From: CAYLLT01 sp964591605
GTDB taxonomy: Bacteria; Planctomycetota; Phycisphaerae; UBA1845; PWPN01
Assembly: GCA_964591605.1 (NCBI GenBank)
Contig: CAZQEN010000380.1
Span: forward strand, 1-7,111
Direction of reading: 5' to 3'
Length of the DNA: 7,111 nt
Under the pieces are notes generated by a model. The model was not told the DNA's origin, searched no databases, and saw only the letters and a list, made by a program, of their open reading frames with translations. The translations under genes and the position numbers were made by a program. Each line of letters opens with the position of its first letter. Positions within the stretch are counted from its first letter, which is position 1. Below are positions 1-5,917 of the stretch, piece by piece.

Positions 1-617
1 GGGTTGGTGTTGTTCTCGCCGTAGTAGGCCCACCGGAAGCGCAGCGGCGGGTGATACGTGCGGTCCAGCGGCCCGATGACGCGCCAGCCCTCCAGTTTCG
101 GCACGTACGTGTGATCGGCGGTCAGGAAACGCACGCCCAGGTAGTCTTCGAGGAAGGTATACACGCCGTAGAGCACGCCGCGCGGCCGGCCGCCGAAGAT
201 CAGGATCTTCTTTTCGCGGAAAACGATGCGGAAGTCCTCGGGTCCGAGGTTCTCGTCCCACTGAAGCACGATGCCGCCCGGTGCGCCCTCCGACGGAGCG
301 GCGTCGGGCGTCAGAACGGGCAGTTCGCGGCCCGAAGCCTCCCCGTATAACGCTTTCAGCTCCTCGGCCGCATAGCGCTCGGCGGGGGTCGCGTCCTTCG
401 GAACGACGATGATCCAGCCCTGTGGTCGGGACAGGTCGACCGAATAAGGCGTCCCGGCGAGCGCGGAAGCGGAGAGGAGGGAAATCACGGCGCAGCAGGC
501 GGAGCGGACCCGAGGCGGAAACGATCCGAAATCTGAGATTTGAGATCGGAGATGGTGGTAAAGCGTGCTTTGGCGGATCATGTGAAGACGCTCCAATGGT
601 GATGGTGTGAATGGCAT
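1..617 (-). CDS. Secreted DUF4838 / GH67-N-like protein, 5' part (cut by window edge)
   Basis: Partial gene; 205 codons are visible and the 3' end lies left of the window. The start ATG (615-617) follows an excellent Shine-Dalgarno AGGAGG (623-628) with a 5-nt spacer. Residues about 36-54 form a signal peptide (RVRSACCAVISLLSASALA, cleavage likely before G55), so the protein is exported. Residues about 58-175 resemble the N-terminal alpha/beta domain found before GH67/GH20-like catalytic domains and in DUF4838 proteins: a VVPKDATPAERYAAEEL stretch, then the hallmark GGRPRGVLYGVYTFLED, LGVRFL and YVP. The DUF4838 core would begin near the cut. Family members occur with polysaccharide-degradation genes, but the substrate cannot be told. 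Oddity: about 35 residues precede the signal peptide, and residues 24-30 (RSQISDF) are encoded by an AT-rich repeat-like tract. No better start exists between it and the signal peptide. Its spacer from the isomerase gene (318 nt) suggests separate transcription. Confidence 0.8.
   Translation of the reverse strand, partial: MPFTPSPLERLHMIRQSTLYHHLRSQISDFGSFPPRVRSACCAVISLLSASALAGTPYSVDLSRPQGWIIVVPKDATPAERYAAEELKALYGEASGRELPVLTPDAAPSEGAPGGIVLQWDENLGPEDFRIVFREKKILIFGGRPRGVLYGVYTFLEDYLGVRFLTADHTYVPKLEGWRVIGPLDRTYHPPLRFRWAYYGENNTN
529..552. repeat. AT-rich GAGAT/GATTT-type simple repeat inside a coding 5' end
   Basis: The plus strand reads AATCTGAGATTTGAGATC followed by GGAGAT: degenerate iterations of a GAGATYT unit, distinctly AT-rich against GC-rich surroundings. 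I recall short tracts of this type being scattered through planctomycete and other environmental genomes, where they translate as ISNL/ISDF-like residues. Here it lies in frame within the DUF4838 gene, upstream of the signal peptide. Confidence 0.45.
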
Positions 618-703
618 GGTGTCCTCCTGTACAACAGCTTATCCGGGCGCTGAGGAACGGGCACGCCTGCCGGTCTGGGCAAGACCCTGCACGACAAAAG
701 GCT

Positions 704-727
704 CCCTCGAGAAGCGCGGCTCGGGGG
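704..727. repeat. Imperfect inverted repeat, 8-bp stem
   Basis: CCCTCGAG (704-711) pairs with CTCGGGGG (720-727) across an 8-nt loop, with one G-T type mismatch. It is part of the repeat cluster in the spacer. No function can be assigned. Confidence 0.4.
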
Positions 728-747
728 AAAGGACTCCCGCGAAGGAG

Positions 748-771
748 GGTGCGAGAAGGGATTCTCGCACC
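748..771. repeat. Perfect 10-bp inverted repeat (hairpin)
   Basis: GGTGCGAGAA (748-757) is perfectly complementary to TTCTCGCACC (762-771), with a 4-nt loop GGGA. The transcript would fold into a very stable stem-loop in either direction. No run of T follows on either strand, so it is not a classical intrinsic terminator. It may be a repeat-family palindrome or an RNA-stabilising hairpin between the isomerase and DUF4838 genes. Confidence 0.65.
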
Positions 772-801
772 AGCGAATTGCGCCCGGCAACGCGTGCAAT
801 A

Positions 802-876
802 GAGCCCGGCGCGTGAGCCAGGGGTTCACGCGCTCGCGACATCTGTCTGCAAACCCCTCGCTCGCGCTTCGGGCTC
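802..876. repeat. Long imperfect palindrome, GAGCCCG...CGGGCTC dispersed-repeat type
   Basis: The arms at 802-827 and 851-876 are 26 nt each and pair at 21 of 26 positions; the outer 7 bp (GAGCCCG/CGGGCTC) are perfect, and the loop is 23 nt. The right arm read on the minus strand begins GAGCCCGAAGCGCGAGCGAG, which I recognise from memory as a motif abundant in planctomycete intergenic DNA (usually GAGCCCGAAGCGCAAGCGAG). It is best seen as one copy of a REP/MITE-like family. Only one copy lies in this window, so copy number cannot be judged here. Confidence 0.6.
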
Positions 877-934
877 CGTTCGACAGAGCAAAACACGTCC
901 GTACGCTGCCCATGCCGCCCAGGGCGTCGGACCG

Positions 935-2587
935 CTACCACTTTTTGCCATTTTTGCGCGTTCCGCAGATGTAGACCTTGAGCCCCAGGGCGTCGGCCAT
1001 TGCGGCCTTGGTCAGCATGGCCCGGTCGGCGTCGGCGTCGCTGGCGGCGTAGGCGACCTGGATGTGATTGGCCTTGTGGCGGGCCATCATCTGGTCGCGG
1101 GTGATGCCGTAGGTGACGGCGTGCATGATCGGCCACTGCGGCGTGGTGGCCTGCCAGCGGCGCTCGGTTTCCTCGTAGGGAAGCTCGACGACGCCGGCCC
1201 GCCCCAGGTCCATGCGCAGCTTTCCGCCTTCGACGTAGATGCGCGACCAGACAATCTCGCCGGGCCTGGAGATGCCCTTGAGCGTACCGCCGCCCAGGCG
1301 GAAATACATCGGCGGCTGCCGCTCGCTGGAGGCGCCGGCCCAGCCGTCGATGAAATGCGCGGGCGGCGCGGCGCCGCTGATCAGAAAGACCCACACATAG
1401 TCTTCCACCGTGCCGGAGCGGTCCACGTCTCCCCAGCGCAGATCGTGCAGCGTATTCTCGACCGGCTGGCCCATCGCCCGGTGCACGCGATACGTCATCA
1501 GGCCGTCCAGCCCGGCGCATTCGTCGACCTCGTTGAAGTGCGGCAGCGGCTCATTCTCGTAGAGCACGCGCGAGCCGTCGCGGCTCCGTACGGGCGGCCG
1601 TTCGGTGTTGTTGAGCGTGCCCTCGACCAGGTCGCTGGCGGGCAGCAGATCCTTGAGGCCCTGCTGATACTGAATCCCGATGCAGTCGCAGCCGAAGTCG
1701 TCGGCGATGCGCATGGCGGCGATGTACATCCTGCACTGCTGGTGGATCTGGGCGTCGGTCAGATCGGTTTCGTCGTTCGAGCCGGTCTGGAACTTCATGC
1801 CGCGCTCTTCCATCCAGCGGCGGACTCCGCGTGCCTCCTCATCGCTCACCTGCGTCGTCTCGTAGTACAGCGCCGACTGGCTGAGCCGCTCCTTGAACAC
1901 GCCGGTGGGGTTCAGCAGGGCGTCGGGAATGATCGCGTTGAACATGCCCATGCAGCCCTCGTCGAACACGCCCATGATCGCGCGATCGCGCAGGAGCCGG
2001 GCGGCGAGGGATTCGCCCAGCTTGCGGGCCGCCGCGGGCACCTTCACGTCCTTGAAGCGGTGGACGTGCGAGAGATCGTGCTTGACCTGGCCGCTGGTGA
2101 GCCACTTCTTGAGCTTCGTTCGGAACACATCGTCGGAGAAGTCCTCGCTCCAGAGCGTGGAGTAGTCGACGCCCGCCTTGGTGAGCGAACCGTTCAGATT
2201 GAGCGTCCCCACCAGGCCCGGCCAGGTGCCCGACCAGTTCGCGACCGTAGCGATCGGACCGCGGTGGGCGATCAGCCCGGCCAGCACATGATGCGAGTAC
2301 TGCCACACGGCCTCGGCCACGATGAGCGGGGCTTTCGGATCGATGCGGCGGAACACCTCCAGCCCTTCGCGCTGCGAGCTGATGAATCCGTGATCTTCCT
2401 TCTCCTTATAGGGATGGGCACGCACGACCTCGTAGCCACAGGCCCCCACCGCGTCGGCCAGCGCCGTTTCCAGTTTCTCCTGCTCGGGCCAGCATTTCTG
2501 GTTCGCCGAGAGCCGCAGATCGCCGCTCGCCACGAGCTGGACCTGATGCTTCTTGAGTTTGAGCCGGCCGTTGCCCTGGGACGCCAT
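935..2587 (-). CDS. L-fucose/L-arabinose isomerase-fold family protein
   Basis: 550 residues, no signal peptide, cytoplasmic. The ATG at 2585-2587 has GGAGGA at 2595-2600 (7-nt spacer), which fixes the start. The N-terminal half (about 15-200) looks like the two Rossmann-like FucI/AraA domains, including the stretch WPGLVGTLNLNGSL at residues 122-135. The C-terminal half has the fucose-isomerase-like features: DEGCMGMFNAIIPDALLNP (209-227), GIQYQQG (304-310), EGTLNNTERPP (322-332), NEVDECAGLDGLMTYR (352-367), and near the end PQWPIMHA (483-490) followed by KANHIQV (505-511). His508 in ANHI is the likely counterpart of the C-terminal metal-binding His of FucI. Family members interconvert aldoses and ketoses with Mn2+, but this group is divergent and its substrate is unknown. 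It is slightly shorter than E. coli FucI. Its neighbours (aldolase, BMC shell) agree with deoxysugar catabolism. It could be a non-isomerase paralogue. Confidence 0.75.
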   Translation of the reverse strand: MASQGNGRLKLKKHQVQLVASGDLRLSANQKCWPEQEKLETALADAVGACGYEVVRAHPYKEKEDHGFISSQREGLEVFRRIDPKAPLIVAEAVWQYSHHVLAGLIAHRGPIATVANWSGTWPGLVGTLNLNGSLTKAGVDYSTLWSEDFSDDVFRTKLKKWLTSGQVKHDLSHVHRFKDVKVPAAARKLGESLAARLLRDRAIMGVFDEGCMGMFNAIIPDALLNPTGVFKERLSQSALYYETTQVSDEEARGVRRWMEERGMKFQTGSNDETDLTDAQIHQQCRMYIAAMRIADDFGCDCIGIQYQQGLKDLLPASDLVEGTLNNTERPPVRSRDGSRVLYENEPLPHFNEVDECAGLDGLMTYRVHRAMGQPVENTLHDLRWGDVDRSGTVEDYVWVFLISGAAPPAHFIDGWAGASSERQPPMYFRLGGGTLKGISRPGEIVWSRIYVEGGKLRMDLGRAGVVELPYEETERRWQATTPQWPIMHAVTYGITRDQMMARHKANHIQVAYAASDADADRAMLTKAAMADALGLKVYICGTRKNGKKW

Positions 2588-2633
2588 GGATGCTTCCTCC
2601 GATAGGTGTGGATGAGACCTTCAAGTCCAGCCT

Positions 2634-2662
2634 GTTCTAATCGCGCGTGGCGTAGCGTGCAA
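2634..2662 (-). promoter_or_regulatory. Possible sigma-70 promoter of the isomerase gene
   Basis: On the minus strand, TTGCAC (2657-2662) is followed after exactly 17 nt by TAGAAC (2634-2639), about 47 bp upstream of the ATG at 2587. The match to TTGACA/TATAAT is only partial, so this rests on the ideal spacing and position. Confidence 0.35.
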
Positions 2663-2678
2663 GCGGCCGCGCCGGCTG

Positions 2679-2687
2679 TGGTATGAT
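2679..2687 (+). promoter_or_regulatory. Extended -10 promoter of the propeller-dockerin gene
   Basis: TGGTATGAT fits the extended -10 form TGnTATnnT and sits 45 bp before the ATG at 2732. No good -35 hexamer is seen 16-18 bp upstream, which is usual for extended -10 promoters. It lies back to back with the candidate isomerase promoter, so one regulator bound here could affect both genes. Confidence 0.5.
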
Positions 2688-2731
2688 GGCCGGGTCGGGC
2701 CTGCGGATTCGCCGAGTCGGAGAGGTAAGAA

Positions 2732-4510
2732 ATGACCTGCACGAGATCGTCTCGCCGCTTTGCGGGATGGCGGGAGTACGTCCTGCTCGCCCTGGGGCTG
2801 GCGTCCAGCGTGTCCGGCCAGGTTCACTGGCGGGGGCTGGCTCATAATCCGCAGCACACCGCCCTCTCGCCGGTGCCCTCGCAGTGCCTGCGGCAGATCC
2901 GCTGGCAAACGCCGGTGGATCTCGCCCCGCCGTACAGCGGTTCGTCGCTGTTCATCCACTATGGCTCGCCGCTGGTGACGCCCGCCCACACGGTGATCCT
3001 GCCGGTGCGCACGAGCTCGAGCAACACGTTCCGGATTGAGGCGCGCCGCGGGTGGGACGGGACGCTCCGATGGCAGCAGACGACCGACTACGTTTACCCG
3101 CCCTACCACTGGCGGCTCAGCTACGGCCCTGCGCTGACCGCGGCCGGACGCGTGTACTTCCCGGGACGCGGCGGGACGGTGTATTACCGTGACGAGGTGG
3201 ACTCCGCGTCGGGAGCGGGCGGTCAACTGGCGTTCTACGGCCTGGCGAACTACCAGGCCAACACGGCAGCCTTCAACGGCAGCGTGTTCATCAACACGCC
3301 GATCACCGCGGACGACGCCGGCAACATCTATTTCGGATTTCAGGTCACGGGGGCGAACCCGTTGAGCCTCGTGAGCGGGCTCGCCCGGATCGACTCCGAC
3401 GGCACGGGCTCCTGGGTCTCCGCCGCGACGGCCGCCGCGGATGCGGCGATGACGAAGGTCCCCCACAATTGTGCGCCAGCCCTGACGGAGGACGGGGACA
3501 CGCTGTATGTGGCCGTGTCGAACGGCACCGGCTCGGGTTTTGCCGCGTCGAAGGGCTACCTCGTCCGGCTGGAGAGCCAGACGCTCGCCCCCACCGGCCG
3601 CGTCCTGCTCCGGGACCCGGATTCGGGCCTGCAGGCGCTGATCCCGGAGGACGGGACGGCGTCCCCGACCATCGGGCCGGACGGCGACGTGTACTACGGC
3701 GTCCTGGAGAACCCCTTTCCCGCCAATCACGATCGCGGCTGGTTGCTGCATTTCTCTTCGGACCTGAGCCAGACGAAAACGCCCGGCGCGTTCGGGTGGG
3801 ACAACACGGCCTCCATCGTGCTCGCGGGGCTCGTGCCGTCCTATGCGGGCAGCTCGCCGTACCTGATCATGACGAAGTACAACAACTACGCGGGGGCCGG
3901 CATCGGGGCGAACGTGGGCGATGGTGTGAACCGGCTGGCCGTGCTCGATCCGCACGATACGATGGTCGATCCGGTCACCGCCGCGACGGTGATGAAGGAG
4001 GTTCTCACGGTGGTCGGGCCGACGCCGGATACGCAGTATCTGTCGCAGTATCCCGGCGCGGTGCGGGAGTGGTGCATCAACACGGCCGCGGTCGATCCCT
4101 TCACTCGATCGGTCCTGGCGAACAGCTCGGATGGCAAGCTCTATCGCTGGGATCTGGTCACGAACACGCTGACCGAGTCCGCCACGCTGACAGGCGGCAT
4201 TCTCGAAGCCTACACGAGCACACTGGTGGGCGTCGACGGGACGGTGTACGCAACCAACGACGCGATCCTGTTCGCGGTGGGCACGAGCACCGCGGCCGAT
4301 TTCGATTGTGACGGTGACGCGGACGGCGATGATCTGGACATCTTCACGGCGTGCGCCACGCGGGCGAATGTCGCCCCGGCCGCGGAGTGTCACCGCCTGG
4401 ACCTCGACCACGACGGGGATGTCGATCTTTCGGATTTCGGGCGATTGCAGCGGTGTCTGGGCGAGCCCGGCGTCACGCCGCCGGCCGGGTGTGCGGATGT
4501 CGCGGATTGA
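2732..4510 (+). CDS. Exported PQQ-like beta-propeller protein with C-terminal dockerin
   Basis: 592 residues. The ATG follows GGAGAGG (2719-2725) with a 6-nt spacer. Residues 1-29 are a signal peptide: Arg-rich start, hydrophobic YVLLALGLASSVS, cleavage near SVSG|Q. Residues about 30-520 show the repeating WD/PQQ-like pattern of a beta-propeller: the opening WRGLAHNPQHTALSP resembles the start of PQQ-repeat proteins, followed by recurrent blades such as GTLRWQQ, AGRVYFPG, AGNIYFGF, GDTLYVAV, GDVYYGVL, DGKLYRWD and DGTVYATN. Residues 522-579 carry two Ca-binding loops, DFDCDGDADGDDL and DLDHDGDVDLSDF, spaced like a type I dockerin. Such dockerin-like tails are common on secreted planctomycete proteins and need not mean a cellulosome. 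No enzyme active site is seen; a scaffold or binding role is the default. It is divergent from the isomerase and converges on the BMC gene with a 6-bp gap and no visible terminator. Confidence 0.8.
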   Translation: MTCTRSSRRFAGWREYVLLALGLASSVSGQVHWRGLAHNPQHTALSPVPSQCLRQIRWQTPVDLAPPYSGSSLFIHYGSPLVTPAHTVILPVRTSSSNTFRIEARRGWDGTLRWQQTTDYVYPPYHWRLSYGPALTAAGRVYFPGRGGTVYYRDEVDSASGAGGQLAFYGLANYQANTAAFNGSVFINTPITADDAGNIYFGFQVTGANPLSLVSGLARIDSDGTGSWVSAATAAADAAMTKVPHNCAPALTEDGDTLYVAVSNGTGSGFAASKGYLVRLESQTLAPTGRVLLRDPDSGLQALIPEDGTASPTIGPDGDVYYGVLENPFPANHDRGWLLHFSSDLSQTKTPGAFGWDNTASIVLAGLVPSYAGSSPYLIMTKYNNYAGAGIGANVGDGVNRLAVLDPHDTMVDPVTAATVMKEVLTVVGPTPDTQYLSQYPGAVREWCINTAAVDPFTRSVLANSSDGKLYRWDLVTNTLTESATLTGGILEAYTSTLVGVDGTVYATNDAILFAVGTSTAADFDCDGDADGDDLDIFTACATRANVAPAAECHRLDLDHDGDVDLSDFGRLQRCLGEPGVTPPAGCADVAD

Positions 4511-4516
4511 TTCCGG

Positions 4517-5227
4517 TCATTTGCCGGGCAACAGGGCGGCCAGGCCCTCGTGGGGGCGGGCGATGACGTGGGCGAGGATGAGTTTTCCGCCGACGCGCTC
4601 GACGGCGGCGCGGCCGGCATCGACAGCGGCCTTCACGGCGGCGACGTCGCCTCTAACCATGACGGTGACGTAGGCGGCGCCGATCTTCTCCTTGCCCATG
4701 AGTTCGACGGCGGCCGACTTGAGCATGGCATCCGCGGCTTCGAGGAGGCCGACGTAGCCCTGGGTCTCGATGAGTCCGATCGCGTCGTGAGCCATGGTGA
4801 GCGGTTTTCCTTTCCGGGCTGACAAGTCTGACTGCGTCGTGGACACGCCGGCCAGGAGGTGGTCGTTCGCGTCGACGACGGCATTGTATTCCTGCTGACT
4901 GTGAATCAGAAAGCCCGCGCCGGCCGAGTAGCTGGGCCAGACGACGTGGCCGATGCGGACCTGCATGGTGTCGGCGATCGCGGCGCCGGCATCGACGGCC
5001 GCCCGCACATCGGCCGCGGAGCCGGTGATCTTCACGATCGCTCCGCCCGCGCCGTTGACTTCGATGCCGGCGATCTCAACGCTGGCCGCCTTGCAGATCA
5101 CGTCGGTGATGACCAGCGCGGCCGAGAGCTTGTACACTTCGACCACGCCGACGCTATGGGGAAGTGCTGCGATCATCGGGTCTTTCGGTGCGATGAGGGC
5201 GGCTTTCTTAAGGAAGATCTCAGGCAT
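4517..5227 (-). CDS. Tandem-domain bacterial microcompartment (BMC) shell protein
   Basis: 236 residues with two BMC (Pfam00936-type) domains, as in BMC-T proteins that form trimeric pseudohexameric tiles of a microcompartment shell. Domain 1 (about 25-97) is divergent: SVGVVEVYKLSAALVITDV, then EVNGAGGAIVKITGSAADV and RAAVDAGA. Domain 2 (about 148-229) is canonical BMC-H: AIGLIETQGYVGLLEAADA, pore segment KIGAAYVTVMVRGDVAAV, KAAVDAGRAA, ending HVIARPHEGLAALLP. A 50-residue linker (98-147) joins them. There is no CxxC-type cluster motif, so a PduT-like Fe-S pore is not indicated. Start choice is uncertain: ATG 5225-5227 has no clear Shine-Dalgarno and overlaps Uma2 by 55 nt, while Met18 (ATG 5174-5176) starts just before the BMC fold and forms an ATGA overlap with the Uma2 stop. 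The longer frame uses mostly G/C third bases in the overlap, which favours it. Met145 could start a 92-residue BMC-H. Probably cotranscribed with Uma2. Confidence 0.9.
   Translation of the reverse strand: MPEIFLKKAALIAPKDPMIAALPHSVGVVEVYKLSAALVITDVICKAASVEIAGIEVNGAGGAIVKITGSAADVRAAVDAGAAIADTMQVRIGHVVWPSYSAGAGFLIHSQQEYNAVVDANDHLLAGVSTTQSDLSARKGKPLTMAHDAIGLIETQGYVGLLEAADAMLKSAAVELMGKEKIGAAYVTVMVRGDVAAVKAAVDAGRAAVERVGGKLILAHVIARPHEGLAALLPGK
5173..5176 (-). promoter_or_regulatory. ATGA stop-start overlap (Uma2 stop / alternative BMC start)
   Basis: The TGA ending the Uma2 gene (5173-5175) overlaps an in-frame BMC ATG (5174-5176), making ATGA on the minus strand. This is the classic arrangement for translational coupling by reinitiation. 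If used, it would give a 219-residue BMC protein beginning MIAALPHSVGVVEV. Confidence 0.4.
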
Positions 5228-5871
5228 TTCAGCGGGCTGGGCAGCGGATCCTGCCAGAACCAGTCAACCTGTATCCGCAGACCGGGAAGCACCGTACTGA
5301 TGAACTGGCCCGCAGGCAGCGTGGCATGCTCGTAGGCATCCTTCCGGAGTACGTCCAGATGAAACTGGCGCAATTCCGTGTCAATGAGCCAGATCTCGGG
5401 AACCCGTCCTTCGTGATACGCCTGACGCTTGCGACCCAGATCATAGCGGCGCGTAGTGGGTGAGAGGATTTCGATAACCAGATCCATCGGCCCGAGGATA
5501 TGACCTTTGCGCCGGCGACCGGCGTGCTGTGAGTCAAGGAACGAGACATCGGCGCAGAATCGCCGCTGTCCCAACTGGCTGACGGCATTGGGCCCGAACA
5601 CCGTTCCCAGCTGATAATGACTGACGAAAGCGTTGATCAGGGTGGAGACAAAGACACTGAGGTTTTCATGCTCCGGACTGGCGGGAGAGTGCACAATCAG
5701 GACTCCATCCATGAACTCACATCTCAGGTCCTCATGACTGAGCTCTTCGAAGAGTTCCGGCGTTGCATCGTACATCTCATGCAGGAACGGCGGCTCCAGT
5801 TCCCAGAACGCCCGGCGCATGCGCTCGATGGGGCTGAGCCGCTTCGGCGGTTTGTCCAGGACCACGGCCAT
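5173..5871 (-). CDS. Uma2 family (DUF820) PD-(D/E)xK nuclease-fold protein
   Basis: 232 residues. The ATG (5869-5871) follows AGGAG (5878-5882) with a 6-nt spacer. The Uma2 core is clear: an acidic FMDGVLIVHSPASPEHE (53-69, usual form GEL...MSPxxxxH), ADVSFLD (107-113), MDLVIEILSPTT (129-140), DLGRK (144-148) and VPEIWLID (157-164). Asp108, Glu134 and Lys148 sit where the nuclease-like catalytic residues are expected. The C-terminal IQVDWFWQDPLP (200-211) is typical of planctomycete copies. Function is unknown: the fold is that of restriction-type nucleases, and the family is strongly expanded in planctomycetes and cyanobacteria. The last about 17 codons overlap the BMC gene; there this frame uses codons unusual for a GC-rich gene (AGA, TTA, TCA, CGA), suggesting the tail was acquired by reading into the older BMC gene. 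It lies between an aldolase and a shell gene without an obvious metabolic reason. Confidence 0.85.
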   Translation of the reverse strand: MAVVLDKPPKRLSPIERMRRAFWELEPPFLHEMYDATPELFEELSHEDLRCEFMDGVLIVHSPASPEHENLSVFVSTLINAFVSHYQLGTVFGPNAVSQLGQRRFCADVSFLDSQHAGRRRKGHILGPMDLVIEILSPTTRRYDLGRKRQAYHEGRVPEIWLIDTELRQFHLDVLRKDAYEHATLPAGQFISTVLPGLRIQVDWFWQDPLPSPLKCLRSSLRKPPSSHRKTR

Positions 5872-5888
5872 GGCTGACTCCTGCGCCC

Positions 5889-5917
5889 ATTATAAGGCCC
5901 ATCGTCTTCAGCGGGAA
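5889..5917 (-). promoter_or_regulatory. Sigma-70-like promoter for Uma2-BMC
   Basis: The minus strand has a perfect -10 TATAAT (5889-5894), with TTCCCG (5912-5917) at a 17-nt spacing as a weak -35. Transcription would begin near 5882, leaving only about 11 nt before the Uma2 ATG, barely including its Shine-Dalgarno. It sits in the 46-nt gap after the aldolase stop, so the Uma2-BMC pair may be transcribed apart from, or in addition to, the aldolase transcript. Confidence 0.5.

Larger units (their letters stand above)
618..934. other. Gene-free spacer made largely of palindromic repeats
   Basis: This 317-bp gap separates two co-directional minus-strand genes. I see no credible gene in it: the open frames through it translate to repeat-derived peptides such as NGARSASEGFAD or SPKRERG on opposite registers and have no ribosome-binding site. 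It contains at least three inverted repeats, at 704-727, 748-771 and 802-876. No convincing sigma-70 promoter for the DUF4838 gene stands out; only weak AT-containing stretches lie at about 630-645. There is no clear U-tract terminator after the isomerase stop at 935. Confidence 0.6.

Noticed and set aside
748..771. Rho-independent terminator
   Set aside because: The stem is strong but no T-run follows on either strand.
578..913. Open frame of 111 codons on the minus strand in the spacer
   Set aside because: It runs through the palindromic repeats, gives repeat-type peptide NGARSASEGFAD, overlaps the real DUF4838 start and has no ribosome-binding site.
639..1520. 293-codon minus-strand frame
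   Set aside because: It overlaps the isomerase gene in another frame, is Arg/Gly-rich in the manner of GC-rich shadow frames, and contains SPKRERG repeat translation.
1064..2605. 513-codon plus-strand frame opposite the isomerase
   Set aside because: Antisense shadow: Ala/His/Asp-rich low-information protein without domain motifs, while the opposite strand has a recognisable fold and Shine-Dalgarno.
2621..4411. 596-codon minus-strand frame opposite the propeller gene
   Set aside because: Arg-rich shadow of the real gene; no motifs, and the plus strand shows a signal peptide, propeller blades and dockerin.
4290..4500. Evidence for a cellulosome
   Set aside because: A dockerin-like tail alone is common on planctomycete exported proteins; no cohesin or scaffoldin is in the window.
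4517..5227. PduT-type Fe-S cluster shell protein
   Set aside because: Only one cysteine (Cys45, in a helix) is present and none lies in either pore segment.
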